DNA of 64,000 nt from Planctomycetota bacterium (GTDB taxonomy: Bacteria; Planctomycetota; UBA1135; GCA-002686595). Location: contig JANQEJ010000342.1 of the NCBI GenBank assembly GCA_028278425.1, positions 1-64,000 of the forward strand, written 5' to 3'. The stretch's first letter is position 1; each line of letters opens with the position of its first letter. This document shows, one piece after another, positions 56,278 through 64,000 of this stretch. The notes beneath the pieces were generated by a model. That model did no database searches. It had not been told where the DNA came from and saw nothing but the letters and a program-made list of their open reading frames with translations. The position numbers and the translations under genes were made by a program.

Positions 56278-57600
56278 TTAGGAAGCGGCCTGGGAGGGCG
56301 CCTTGGGCACGGGAGGCAGCCCCACGGCCATCCCCAGCGGGATGAGGAGGAAAGCAGCCGCCGCGTAATAAGGGGCCGCGCTCCCCAGCGTCCAGTAGAG
56401 CGTCCCGCCCAGAATCGGCCCGGCCGCGCGCGAGAGGGCGCCCATGGAGCGGAAGGTGCCGAGGACGAAGCCCTGGCTCGCGTCGGGCGTGTACCGCGAG
56501 ACCAGGGAGGAGAGGCACGGCATCGCCAGCGCGCTCCCGACCGCCATGCAGAAGAGGCCGAAGTAGAAGAGCCCCGTCCCGCCCGCGCCGCCGATCAGCC
56601 CGAAGCCCGGCAGCAGCAGGACGAGCCCCGCGAGCACCAGCTTCTTCTCGCCGTAGCGCGGCGCCATGCGGCGGACGACGCCGCCGTTCACGACGGCGAT
56701 CGTCAGGCCGACGAAGACGAACATCCAGGCGTTGTCGCGCGGCGTGTACGCGAAGCGCTCGACCGCCAGGAACGTCAGCGTGAACTCCATCGCGGCGAAC
56801 GCGGTGACGAAGAGGAAGTACACGAGGTTCGTGCGCGGCACGCCGGGGAAGGTGAGCTGGCGCAGGCGCGCGAACGGGTTCCAGGTGTGCTGGCCCGGCT
56901 CCTGGCCGCGCTTCTCCGGCGGAAGGCTCTCCTCGAAGCGCGTCGCCATCCAGACGAGGTTCAGGACCGCGAGCGCGCACGACAGGAACGCCGCCGCCGA
57001 GAACGGGTTGAGCGCGAGGCCGGTGCTCCATTCGCCGTCGCCGAGCACGAGCTGCGACGCGAAGCCGCCGAGCGCCGGACCCAGGATGAAGCCGAGCCCG
57101 ATCGCCATGCCGATCATGCCCATGCCCTTCGCGCGGTCGCGGCCGGACGTCGTGTCGGCGATCACCGCGGTGGCGGTGGAGAGGTTGCCCGCCATGATCC
57201 CGCCGAGGCAGCGCGACGCGATCAAGAGCGCGAAGGAGCCGGCGAAGCCCCAGAGCGCGTACCCAACGACCGTTCCGGTCAGCGTGAAGAAGAGGACCGG
57301 CTTGCGCCCGTGCTTGTCCGAGAGCGCGCCCCAGATCGGCGCGAAGAGGAACTGGAGCAGCGAGTAGATCGAGCCCAGCACGCCGCCGAAGAGCGTCACG
57401 ACGGCGTGGTCGTCGGTCCCCGCCACGTCGCGCAGCTTCGTCACCAGCCGGCCGCACCACCCGCCCGGTCCCTCGAGCGCGACGTAGTGGTCGAGCATCG
57501 CCGGGAACAACGGGAAGATCACCGAGAACCCGACGATGTCGAGGAAGGCGATCAGGAAGACGATGCCGAGCGGGGAGCGGTTGCGGTCTGCCACGGGCAC
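56278..57600 (-). CDS. MFS transporter (TCR/Tet-like)
   Basis: GIVFLIAFLDIVGFSVIFPLFPAML, FAPIWGALSDKHGRKPVLF; GTG start at 57600 or ATG at 57639. Confidence 0.93.
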   Translation of the reverse strand: MPVADRNRSPLGIVFLIAFLDIVGFSVIFPLFPAMLDHYVALEGPGGWCGRLVTKLRDVAGTDDHAVVTLFGGVLGSIYSLLQFLFAPIWGALSDKHGRKPVLFFTLTGTVVGYALWGFAGSFALLIASRCLGGIMAGNLSTATAVIADTTSGRDRAKGMGMIGMAIGLGFILGPALGGFASQLVLGDGEWSTGLALNPFSAAAFLSCALAVLNLVWMATRFEESLPPEKRGQEPGQHTWNPFARLRQLTFPGVPRTNLVYFLFVTAFAAMEFTLTFLAVERFAYTPRDNAWMFVFVGLTIAVVNGGVVRRMAPRYGEKKLVLAGLVLLLPGFGLIGGAGGTGLFYFGLFCMAVGSALAMPCLSSLVSRYTPDASQGFVLGTFRSMGALSRAAGPILGGTLYWTLGSAAPYYAAAAFLLIPLGMAVGLPPVPKAPSQAAS

Positions 57601-57628
57601 CTTGTACGTTGGCGCGCGCGCGAAAGAT

Positions 57629-59023
57629 ATGTCCCGCACCCTTCGTTTTCGACCGCGCGTCGAGCGGCTGGACTCCGCCCTCTCGCCCGCCGACGCGCTC
57701 GCGCGCCTGCGCGACCGCGACCGCCCCGTGCTGCTCGACGGCGCCGCCGGCGAGCCGCGGCGCTTCTCGCTCCTCGCCTTCGACCCGGTGGCGACCGCCG
57801 ACTTCGGCTCCCTTGAGGAGTTGCGCGCGTTCGCCGCCCGCCTCGCTCCACCGGAGCCGGGCTCGCTGCCGGCGGACTTCCCCGACGCGTTCCACGGGGG
57901 CTTTCTGGGCGCGCTCGCCTACGACCTCGGCGTCGCGGGGGAGGACCTCAAGCTGCCGGCCGAGCCATGGGATTTTCCGCTCGTCGTCGGCGGGCTCTAC
58001 ACCGATTTTCTGGTCAAAGACGAGGTCCGCGCCGAGACGTGGCTCGCGCTCGGCGAGGACCCCGGCGACGGGCGCCCGCCGGTGGACGAGCGCCGCGCGG
58101 CGATCCTCGCGGCGTTCGAACGCGAGCCCGACACAGCGCCCCTTCGCGCCACCGGCCCGCTCGTGCGCTGCGTGAAGAGCCGCGAGCACCGTGCGCGCGT
58201 CGAGCGCGCGCGCGCCTGGATCGCCGCCGGCGAGATGTACCAGGCCAACGTGGCGCACCGCTTCACCCGCGCCGTGGCCGGCGACCCGATCGATCTCTAC
58301 CTGCGCCTGCGGAGGCGCAACCCGGCGCCGTACATGGCCTTTCTGCGCTGGCCCGGCGGCGCGGTGCTCTCGACCTCGCCCGAGCTCCTGCTCGAGTTCG
58401 ACGGCGCGAGCGCGCGCACGCGGCCGATCAAGGGCACGATCGAGCGCGGCGCGACGCCGGCGGAGGACGCGGAGCGCGCGGCGGCGCTGCTCGCGAGCGA
58501 GAAGGACCGCGCCGAGCTCGCGATGATCGTCGACCTCGAGCGCAACGACCTCGGCCGGATCGCGCGCACCGGCTCGGTCGAGGTGGGCGAGTTCCCGCGG
58601 CTCGAGAGCTTCGCCACCGTGCACCACCTCGTCGCCGACGTCGCCTGCCGGCCGCGCGCGGGCGTCGACGCCGTGGACGCGCTCGCGGCGCTCTTCCCGG
58701 GCGGCTCGATCACCGGCGCGCCGAAGCTGCGCAGCATGGAGCTCATCGCCGAGCTCGAGGGCGAGGGGCGCGGCTTCTTCACCGGCTCCCTCGGCTTCCT
58801 GGACGCGCGCGGCCGCGCCGCCTTCAACATCCTGATCCGGACCCTGCTCTGGCGTCCGACTCCGGGGAATGGGGGCGGCGCGGGCGCCGGCGAGGTGTCC
58901 TTCCGGGTCGGCGGCGGCATCACCTGGGCCTCGGATCCCGCCGCCGAGGACGCCGAGACGCTCGCCAAGGGCAGGGCCCTGGCCGAGGCTCTTGCGGAGT
59001 CGGAACAGCCAACCGCGACCTGA
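57629..59023 (+). CDS. pabB: Aminodeoxychorismate synthase component I (chorismate-binding enzyme)
   Basis: AGEMYQANVAHRFTR, RPIKGTIERGATPAEDAE, DLERNDLGRIARTGSVEV, ALFPGGSITGAPKLRSMELI. Confidence 0.92.
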   Translation: MSRTLRFRPRVERLDSALSPADALARLRDRDRPVLLDGAAGEPRRFSLLAFDPVATADFGSLEELRAFAARLAPPEPGSLPADFPDAFHGGFLGALAYDLGVAGEDLKLPAEPWDFPLVVGGLYTDFLVKDEVRAETWLALGEDPGDGRPPVDERRAAILAAFEREPDTAPLRATGPLVRCVKSREHRARVERARAWIAAGEMYQANVAHRFTRAVAGDPIDLYLRLRRRNPAPYMAFLRWPGGAVLSTSPELLLEFDGASARTRPIKGTIERGATPAEDAERAAALLASEKDRAELAMIVDLERNDLGRIARTGSVEVGEFPRLESFATVHHLVADVACRPRAGVDAVDALAALFPGGSITGAPKLRSMELIAELEGEGRGFFTGSLGFLDARGRAAFNILIRTLLWRPTPGNGGGAGAGEVSFRVGGGITWASDPAAEDAETLAKGRALAEALAESEQPTAT

Positions 59024-59091
59024 TCGGCAACCCCGGTGGGTTGCGTTGCTAGCATGACGGCTCCCCGTTCGCTGCAACCGGAGGTCGTTCC

Positions 59092-59901
59092 GTGCTCCAC
59101 CTTCTCTTGATCGCACCCCTGTTCGCCTGCCCGCCCGCGCTCGATCCGCTTCCGGCGCCCGTCCTCCAGGACGAAGAGGACGAGGAGGGCGGCGAGATCA
59201 AGGACAAGCGCCCCGAGATCAAGGCGCTGATCGACGAGATGAAGGCGCACACGAAGAAGCGCGGCGAGGAGGACGAGCAGGCGATCGGCGTCCTCGACAA
59301 GCTCTACCAGGAGTTCCCGCAGTCCGGTCCGAAGGACAGGAAGGCGATCGTCGACGCGCTCGCGGCGTGCTTCAAGCTCAAGCGGACCAAGGAGCTCCAG
59401 GAGGGCGTGCCCGACGACCGCCTCTACATGGCGGCCGCGGTGGCGATGAAGGACATGGGGCCGGAGAGTGTGAAGCCCCTGATCGGGCTGATCGGCCACA
59501 AGAGCCACAAAAAGAACCTCCGCCTTCAGAGCCAGATCATCCTCTCCCTCGGGAAGACCGAGCACCTGGACGGCGTCAAGCCCCTGATCGATCTCCTGAA
59601 GCACAAGGACGCGGAGCTGCAGGCCGCGGCGGCGCAGGCCCTCGGCTACCACGCCGAGGCCGAGCTCAAGCAGCGCAAGAAGATGTTCGAGGCGCTGCTG
59701 AAGACGCTGATGACCTGGAAGGGCGCGATGGACGGCGACCCCGAGAACATCTCCTCCCGCGACCGCTACTACGCGATCGCCGCCCCGATCATCTCGAGCC
59801 TCGGCTCCCTGAGCGGACACGACGAGCGCGACCCCGAGGAATGGCAGCGTTGGTGGAACAAGAACAAGAAGGCGGACTGGGACGCCGAGGACGCCGAGTA
59901 G
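59092..59901 (+). CDS. Secreted HEAT-repeat protein
   Basis: Signal peptide; repeats ESVKPLIGLIGHKSHKKNLRLQSQIILSLGKTEHLDGVKPLIDLLKHKDAELQAAAAQALGYH. Confidence 0.78.
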   Translation: MLHLLLIAPLFACPPALDPLPAPVLQDEEDEEGGEIKDKRPEIKALIDEMKAHTKKRGEEDEQAIGVLDKLYQEFPQSGPKDRKAIVDALAACFKLKRTKELQEGVPDDRLYMAAAVAMKDMGPESVKPLIGLIGHKSHKKNLRLQSQIILSLGKTEHLDGVKPLIDLLKHKDAELQAAAAQALGYHAEAELKQRKKMFEALLKTLMTWKGAMDGDPENISSRDRYYAIAAPIISSLGSLSGHDERDPEEWQRWWNKNKKADWDAEDAE

Positions 59902-60581
59902 CGGACGGTCGCGCGGGATTCGGTCCGCTCTTCCTCCTCCTGCCCGCCCTGCTCTTCGTCTACGGCGCGATCTGGCTCTTCCGCCGCGCGCCGGGGGACG
60001 GCGCCGGCGGCTACACCGGCGATCTCTCCGACGCGTCGAGCCACGCGGTGCCCGAGCGCATCGCCTGCTGGCAGGCCGAGCTCGAGCTGGACGGCGGCGA
60101 GCGTTGCTTCGCGCGCCTGACGCCGCTGCACGCGGCCGAGCCCTGGCAGGACCACGACGCGAAGGCGCTCCGCGCCCGCTTCGCGCTCGAGCAGGGCGAG
60201 CCCTGGCGTCTGGAGCTCGAGCGCCCGGACACGCGGCCGGACGATCCGGCTGCGCCGCTCGCGATCGACGGGCCGCGCGTCGTCGACGACCGCGGCGTCG
60301 CGCTCTCTCCGCTGGCGGTCGGGTCGCCCGCCGCCGACGGCGAGCCCGCGGATCCGCTGCGCACGCTGTTCGGTCGTCCCGCCGCCGAGCTCGCCCCGGG
60401 CGCGAGCGCGCAGGCGGTCCTCTGGGGACGCGAGCCGGGCGGGGAGGCGCGGCTCGAGCTGGGCACCGGCGCGGAGCGGCGCGAGCTTCCGCTCGTCTTC
60501 GGCGAGGTGGAGGTGGCCGAGCTCCCGCGCTCGCTGGCGCGCGTCGACGCCGCACGCGAGGCGGCGGAGGCACGGCAGTGA
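59841..60581 (+). CDS. Membrane-anchored hypothetical protein (start uncertain)
   Basis: 3' part of ORF 59367..60581; TM GPLFLLLPALLFVYGAIWLF; conserved-looking body to 60581. Confidence 0.55.
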   Translation: MAALVEQEQEGGLGRRGRRVADGRAGFGPLFLLLPALLFVYGAIWLFRRAPGDGAGGYTGDLSDASSHAVPERIACWQAELELDGGERCFARLTPLHAAEPWQDHDAKALRARFALEQGEPWRLELERPDTRPDDPAAPLAIDGPRVVDDRGVALSPLAVGSPAADGEPADPLRTLFGRPAAELAPGASAQAVLWGREPGGEARLELGTGAERRELPLVFGEVEVAELPRSLARVDAAREAAEARQ

Positions 60582-61639
60582 AGCCGGGCGTCGCGCTCCT
60601 TTCCGCAGCGGTGCTGACCGCGACCGGCGCGCGCCAGGAACGCGCGGCCGCGGACGAGATCGCCCGCCTGCAGGCCGCGCTGGCCGAGGAGCGCGCCGAG
60701 GTCGAACGGCTCAACGCCGAGCTCGACCGCGTGAAGATGCGCCGCGCGGAGCGCGAGCTGGAGTGGTACGAGTACAACAAGGCGGTGGCGCTGCTCGACC
60801 TGGACGAGCACGTGCCGCTCTTCCCGATCGATCCGGAGTACGAGCCGGCCACCGTCGAGCCGGGCGAGGCGCTGACCGAAGCGGAGCGGTTCGAGCGCGA
60901 GCTCGCCCAGCGCGCCGACGAGATCCGGATCAGCCTGCGCCACCTCCTGCGCATCGAGGAGATCCGCGGGCTGGACCTGCTCGAGGTCGGCCTGCTCGGA
61001 CGCGGCGCGGTGGGGCCGGTCGTCTGCCGGCTGCTCGACGACCGCGGGCGGCTCTCCGGCGGGCTGTCGGCGGAGCGGCTGCGGCTCGAGGCGAGCATCG
61101 CGGGACACACCGTGACCCTCATCTTCGAGAACGGCTTCGAGAGCCGCGGCGGCGAGCGCGTCCGCTTCCGCGGGGGCGAGCGCCGCATCGTCCTGCCCTA
61201 CGTCGACCCGAAGCCGTGGATGGACGCCTGCCCCGAGCTCTTTCCGCCGGGCAAGCTCGAAGCAATGGTGGACGACGGGCGCTGGCGAAGCGACCGCGTC
61301 AAGGCCGAGCTCAACCGGCTCCTGCGCGAGGTCGCGGGCAACGCGGGCTACTGGCGGCTGCGCCAGCTCGACGGCGTCCTCGGCGACGAGCTCACCGGCG
61401 TCCACTTCGAGTCCTTCGATTCCACCGGCCGCCTCGAGCGTCGCCTCTTCGCGGACCGCATGACGATCGCGCGGGAGGGCGCCGCCATCCGGCTGACGTT
61501 GCGGGACGGCGTCATCGTGCGCGCGGGCGAGCGCAGCGCGTTCGTCGACGGCACCTACCGCGTGTACCTGCCGGGAGCGCGGATCGAGGACTGGGAAGCG
61601 GCGCGGCTCCCGGGGCTTTCCGAGCCGCCGGGCGAATAG
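60578..61639 (+). CDS. Secreted coiled-coil hypothetical protein
   Basis: GTG start overlapping upstream stop (GTGA); signal peptide and coiled coil EIARLQAALAEERAEVERLNAELDRVKMRRAERELEWYEYN. Confidence 0.7.
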   Translation: MKPGVALLSAAVLTATGARQERAAADEIARLQAALAEERAEVERLNAELDRVKMRRAERELEWYEYNKAVALLDLDEHVPLFPIDPEYEPATVEPGEALTEAERFERELAQRADEIRISLRHLLRIEEIRGLDLLEVGLLGRGAVGPVVCRLLDDRGRLSGGLSAERLRLEASIAGHTVTLIFENGFESRGGERVRFRGGERRIVLPYVDPKPWMDACPELFPPGKLEAMVDDGRWRSDRVKAELNRLLREVAGNAGYWRLRQLDGVLGDELTGVHFESFDSTGRLERRLFADRMTIAREGAAIRLTLRDGVIVRAGERSAFVDGTYRVYLPGARIEDWEAARLPGLSEPPGE

Positions 61640-61695
61640 GGCGGGCGAGTAGGTTCTCCGGGCCCCGGGGGGATCGGGGCGTTAGGTTTAGGCGC

Positions 61696-63147
61696 ATGCC
61701 CGAGACCCCGGAACCGCGCCAGCGGGGGTTGTTCGAGACGCCGCCGCCCGGCGCCGAGCGCGTGCGCCGCGGCGCGCGCCGCCGCGACGAGGCGCGTCCG
61801 CCGCGGGCCGAGCCGGCGGCGGAGCCCGCGGCCTTCACGGTCACCCAGCTCACGCGCGAGGTGGCGGCGCGGCTCAGCGAGCTCGGGCGCGTGCGGGTCG
61901 AGGGCGAGGTGTCCGAGCTGCGCCGCCCCGCGTCGGGGCACCTCTACTTCAACCTGAAGGATCCCGGCGCGCGGCTCGCGTGCGTCGTGTGGCGCAGCCA
62001 GGTCGGCCGCATCAAGGTCGAGCCGAAAGAGGGCGACCGCGTGATCGTCCACGGGCGGATCGACGTGTACGCGCCGCGCGGCTCCTACAGCCTCGTCGTC
62101 GAGCGCATCGAGCCGCTCGGGATCGGCGCGCTGCTCGCGCAGCTCGAGGAGCTGAAGCGCGAGCTGCGGCAGAAGGGCTGGTTCGACCGCGCGCGGCCGT
62201 TGCCCGCGCTGCCGGAGATGATCGGAGTCGTCACCAGCCGCGACGGCGCGGCCCTGCGCGACTTCCTGCGGACGCGCAGCCTGCGCTGGCCCGGCTACCC
62301 GGTGCGCCTCGCGCACACGCCGGTGCAGGGCGCCGGCGCGTCGGTCGACGTCGCGCGCGCGATCTCGGCGCTCGATCGCAGCGGCGTCGACGTCATCGTC
62401 GTCTGCCGCGGCGGCGGGTCGATCGAGGACCTCTGGGCCTTCAACGAGCGCACCGTCGCCGCCGCGATCTGGGACGCGCGCGTCCCCGTCGTGAGCGGCG
62501 TCGGCCACGAGAGCGACACGACGCTCGCCGACCTCGTCGCCGACGTCCGCGCGCACACGCCGACCAACGCCGCCGAGACCGTCTTGCCCGACCGCGGCGA
62601 GCTCGTCGGGAGGTTGCGCCGGCACTGGGATTGGCTCCTGCGCGGGATGGAGGGCGTGCTCGAGACGCGTGGCGATCGCCTGGGCGGGCTCGCCGGTCGC
62701 CGCGTGGTGCGCGACGCGAGCTGGATCCTCGCCGACCGCGAGCGCGCGCTGCGCGACGTCGGCGCGCGCGGCCGCCGCGCCGTCCGCGCGCGCGCCGGCG
62801 CGGCGGAGACGCGGCTGCAGCGGTTGCTCGCGCGGTTGCAGCAGCGCAGTCCGCGCGCGGCGGTCGAGCGCTGGTCGCACCGTCTCGCGAGCGCCGGCAC
62901 CAAGCTCGAGCGGCGGGCCGAGCGCCGCGTCGACGTCGCCGAGAAGCGGCTGGCCCTCGCCGCGCGCTCGCTCGAGGCGACGAGCCCGCTCGCGGTGCTC
63001 AGCCGGGGCTACTCGCTCACGCGGAAGCGCGGCGAGCCGACGCCGCTGACCGACGCCGACAAAGTGGCGGCGGGCGACGAGCTCGAGTCGCGACTGGCGA
63101 AGGGCACCGTCCGCTCGAAGGTGACCGGCGTGGAGCGCGACGAGTGA
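61696..63147 (+). CDS. xseA: Exodeoxyribonuclease VII large subunit
   Basis: FTVTQLTREVAARLSELGRVRVEGEVSELRRPASGHLYFNLKDPGARLACVVWRSQ; IGVVTSRDGAALRDFL; DVIVVCRGGGSIEDLWAFNERTVAAAI; GVGHESDTTLADLVADVRAHTPTNAAE. Confidence 0.96.
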   Translation: MPETPEPRQRGLFETPPPGAERVRRGARRRDEARPPRAEPAAEPAAFTVTQLTREVAARLSELGRVRVEGEVSELRRPASGHLYFNLKDPGARLACVVWRSQVGRIKVEPKEGDRVIVHGRIDVYAPRGSYSLVVERIEPLGIGALLAQLEELKRELRQKGWFDRARPLPALPEMIGVVTSRDGAALRDFLRTRSLRWPGYPVRLAHTPVQGAGASVDVARAISALDRSGVDVIVVCRGGGSIEDLWAFNERTVAAAIWDARVPVVSGVGHESDTTLADLVADVRAHTPTNAAETVLPDRGELVGRLRRHWDWLLRGMEGVLETRGDRLGGLAGRRVVRDASWILADRERALRDVGARGRRAVRARAGAAETRLQRLLARLQQRSPRAAVERWSHRLASAGTKLERRAERRVDVAEKRLALAARSLEATSPLAVLSRGYSLTRKRGEPTPLTDADKVAAGDELESRLAKGTVRSKVTGVERDE

Positions 63148-64000
63148 CCGCGGGGACCTGGGCGGTCGTCGTCAACTGGAACGGGGGCGACGCGAACCTG
63201 GAGTGTCTGGCGTCCCTCGTCTCCGCGGGCGTCGCCGAGGAGCGCGTCGTCTTCGTCGACAACGCCTCGGCCGACGGCTCGGTCGAGCGCGTGCTCGCCG
63301 CCCATCCCGCCCTCGTCCTGCTGCGCAACGACCGCAACGTCGGCTTCGGCCACGGCGCGAACCGCGGCATCGAGCACGCCCTCGGGGCCGGAGCGGAGCG
63401 GGTGCTGCTGCTCAACAACGACGCGGTGCTCGGAGAGGGGGCGTTGCCGGCGCTCGAGGCGGCGCTCGAGAACCCCGAGGTGGGCATCGTCGGCCCGCGC
63501 GTTCTCTATAAGGAAGAGCCGGAGCTCCTCTGGTCGTGCGGCGGCACGCTGACCTTCCGCCAGAACCTGACGACGATGATCGGCCACCGCCGCCCGGACG
63601 GGCCGGAGTACCGCCGCTCCTTCGACGTCGACTACGTGACCGGATGCGCGATGCTCGTCCGGCGCGAGGTGTTCGAAAAGGCCGGGCTCTTCGAGGGCGA
63701 CTACTTCGCCTACCACGAGGACGTCGAGCTCTGCGTCGCCGCCCGCGAGGCCGGCTTCCGCTCGCGCACGGTGGGGGAGGTGGCCGCCTACCACGCCGCC
63801 CACGGCGCGACGGGCGGCGGCTACAACGCGCGGCGCAAGTACATGATGGGCGTCAACACGATCTGGTTCCTGCGCAAGCACGGAAGCTTCCGGCGCTGGG
63901 CGTCGGTGTTCGTGTTCGACGTGCTCAGCCTGCCCCTGGTGTGGCTCGTGCGCGCTCCGCGCGGCGACGGCGCTGCGGTCCTCGCGAAGGCGCGCGGGAT
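63144..64000 (+). CDS. Glycosyltransferase family 2, 5' part (continues past window)
   Basis: GTG start overlapping xseA stop (GTGA); VVVNWNGGDANLECLASLV...VVFVDNASADGSVERVL...NVGFGHGANRGI...LLLNNDAVL. Confidence 0.92.
   Translation, partial: MTAGTWAVVVNWNGGDANLECLASLVSAGVAEERVVFVDNASADGSVERVLAAHPALVLLRNDRNVGFGHGANRGIEHALGAGAERVLLLNNDAVLGEGALPALEAALENPEVGIVGPRVLYKEEPELLWSCGGTLTFRQNLTTMIGHRRPDGPEYRRSFDVDYVTGCAMLVRREVFEKAGLFEGDYFAYHEDVELCVAAREAGFRSRTVGEVAAYHAAHGATGGGYNARRKYMMGVNTIWFLRKHGSFRRWASVFVFDVLSLPLVWLVRAPRGDGAAVLAKARG

Noticed and set aside
56231-59116. 961-aa minus-strand ORF across MFS and pabB
   Set aside because: Out-of-frame for MFS and antisense to pabB; no domain support
58297-61188. 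963-aa minus-strand ORF, Ser/Arg-rich
   Set aside because: Antisense to pabB, the HEAT gene and the following genes; low complexity typical of shadow ORFs

Overview
64 kb of high-GC bacterial chromosome with about 50 supportable genes. Gene content suggests a Planctomycetota-like lineage: an ECF sigma/Ser-Thr kinase pair, a sulfatase-fold protein, many secreted FG-GAP and beta-propeller proteins, and many PAS hybrid kinases. This lineage call is inference; there is no rRNA or other phylogenetic marker in the window. Main blocks: (1) 0-9.6 kb: GT4 glycosyltransferase, secreted HExxH protein plus lipoprotein, K+ channel flanked by a duplicated signal-peptide/leader fragment, SDR, an exported acetolactate-decarboxylase-like lipoprotein, VOC proteins, radical SAM/SPASM. 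(2) 10-30 kb: lone tail-collar protein, FG-GAP proteins, MASE1 hybrid kinase, a sulfatase-fold protein with a degenerate active-site motif beside an ECF sigma + Ser/Thr-kinase::FGE-fold fusion, a duplicated beta-propeller, SLC13 permease. (3) 30-38.7 kb: APH-like kinase, BNR-repeat lipoprotein coupled to an EndoIII-like protein, ArsR pair, an intact IS256-family element with terminal inverted repeats, two secreted proteins. (4) 38.8-52.5 kb: signalling island with a reg_prop hybrid kinase, a BlaI/M56 pair with duplicated BlaI-type operator dyads and an unusual M56 C-terminus, an AraC remnant, a wHTH response regulator, a hybrid kinase overlapping an ECF sigma gene, and a PAS kinase/NtrC regulator pair. 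(5) 52.5-64 kb: hydrolase, XerD-like recombinase, MFS, pabB, HEAT protein, xseA, GT2. No rRNA, tRNA, CRISPR array or complete prophage was recognised. The most unusual candidates are the kinase::FGE/ECF/degenerate-sulfatase locus and the BlaI/M56-STN-like locus. All assignments come from reading the translations; no database search was run.
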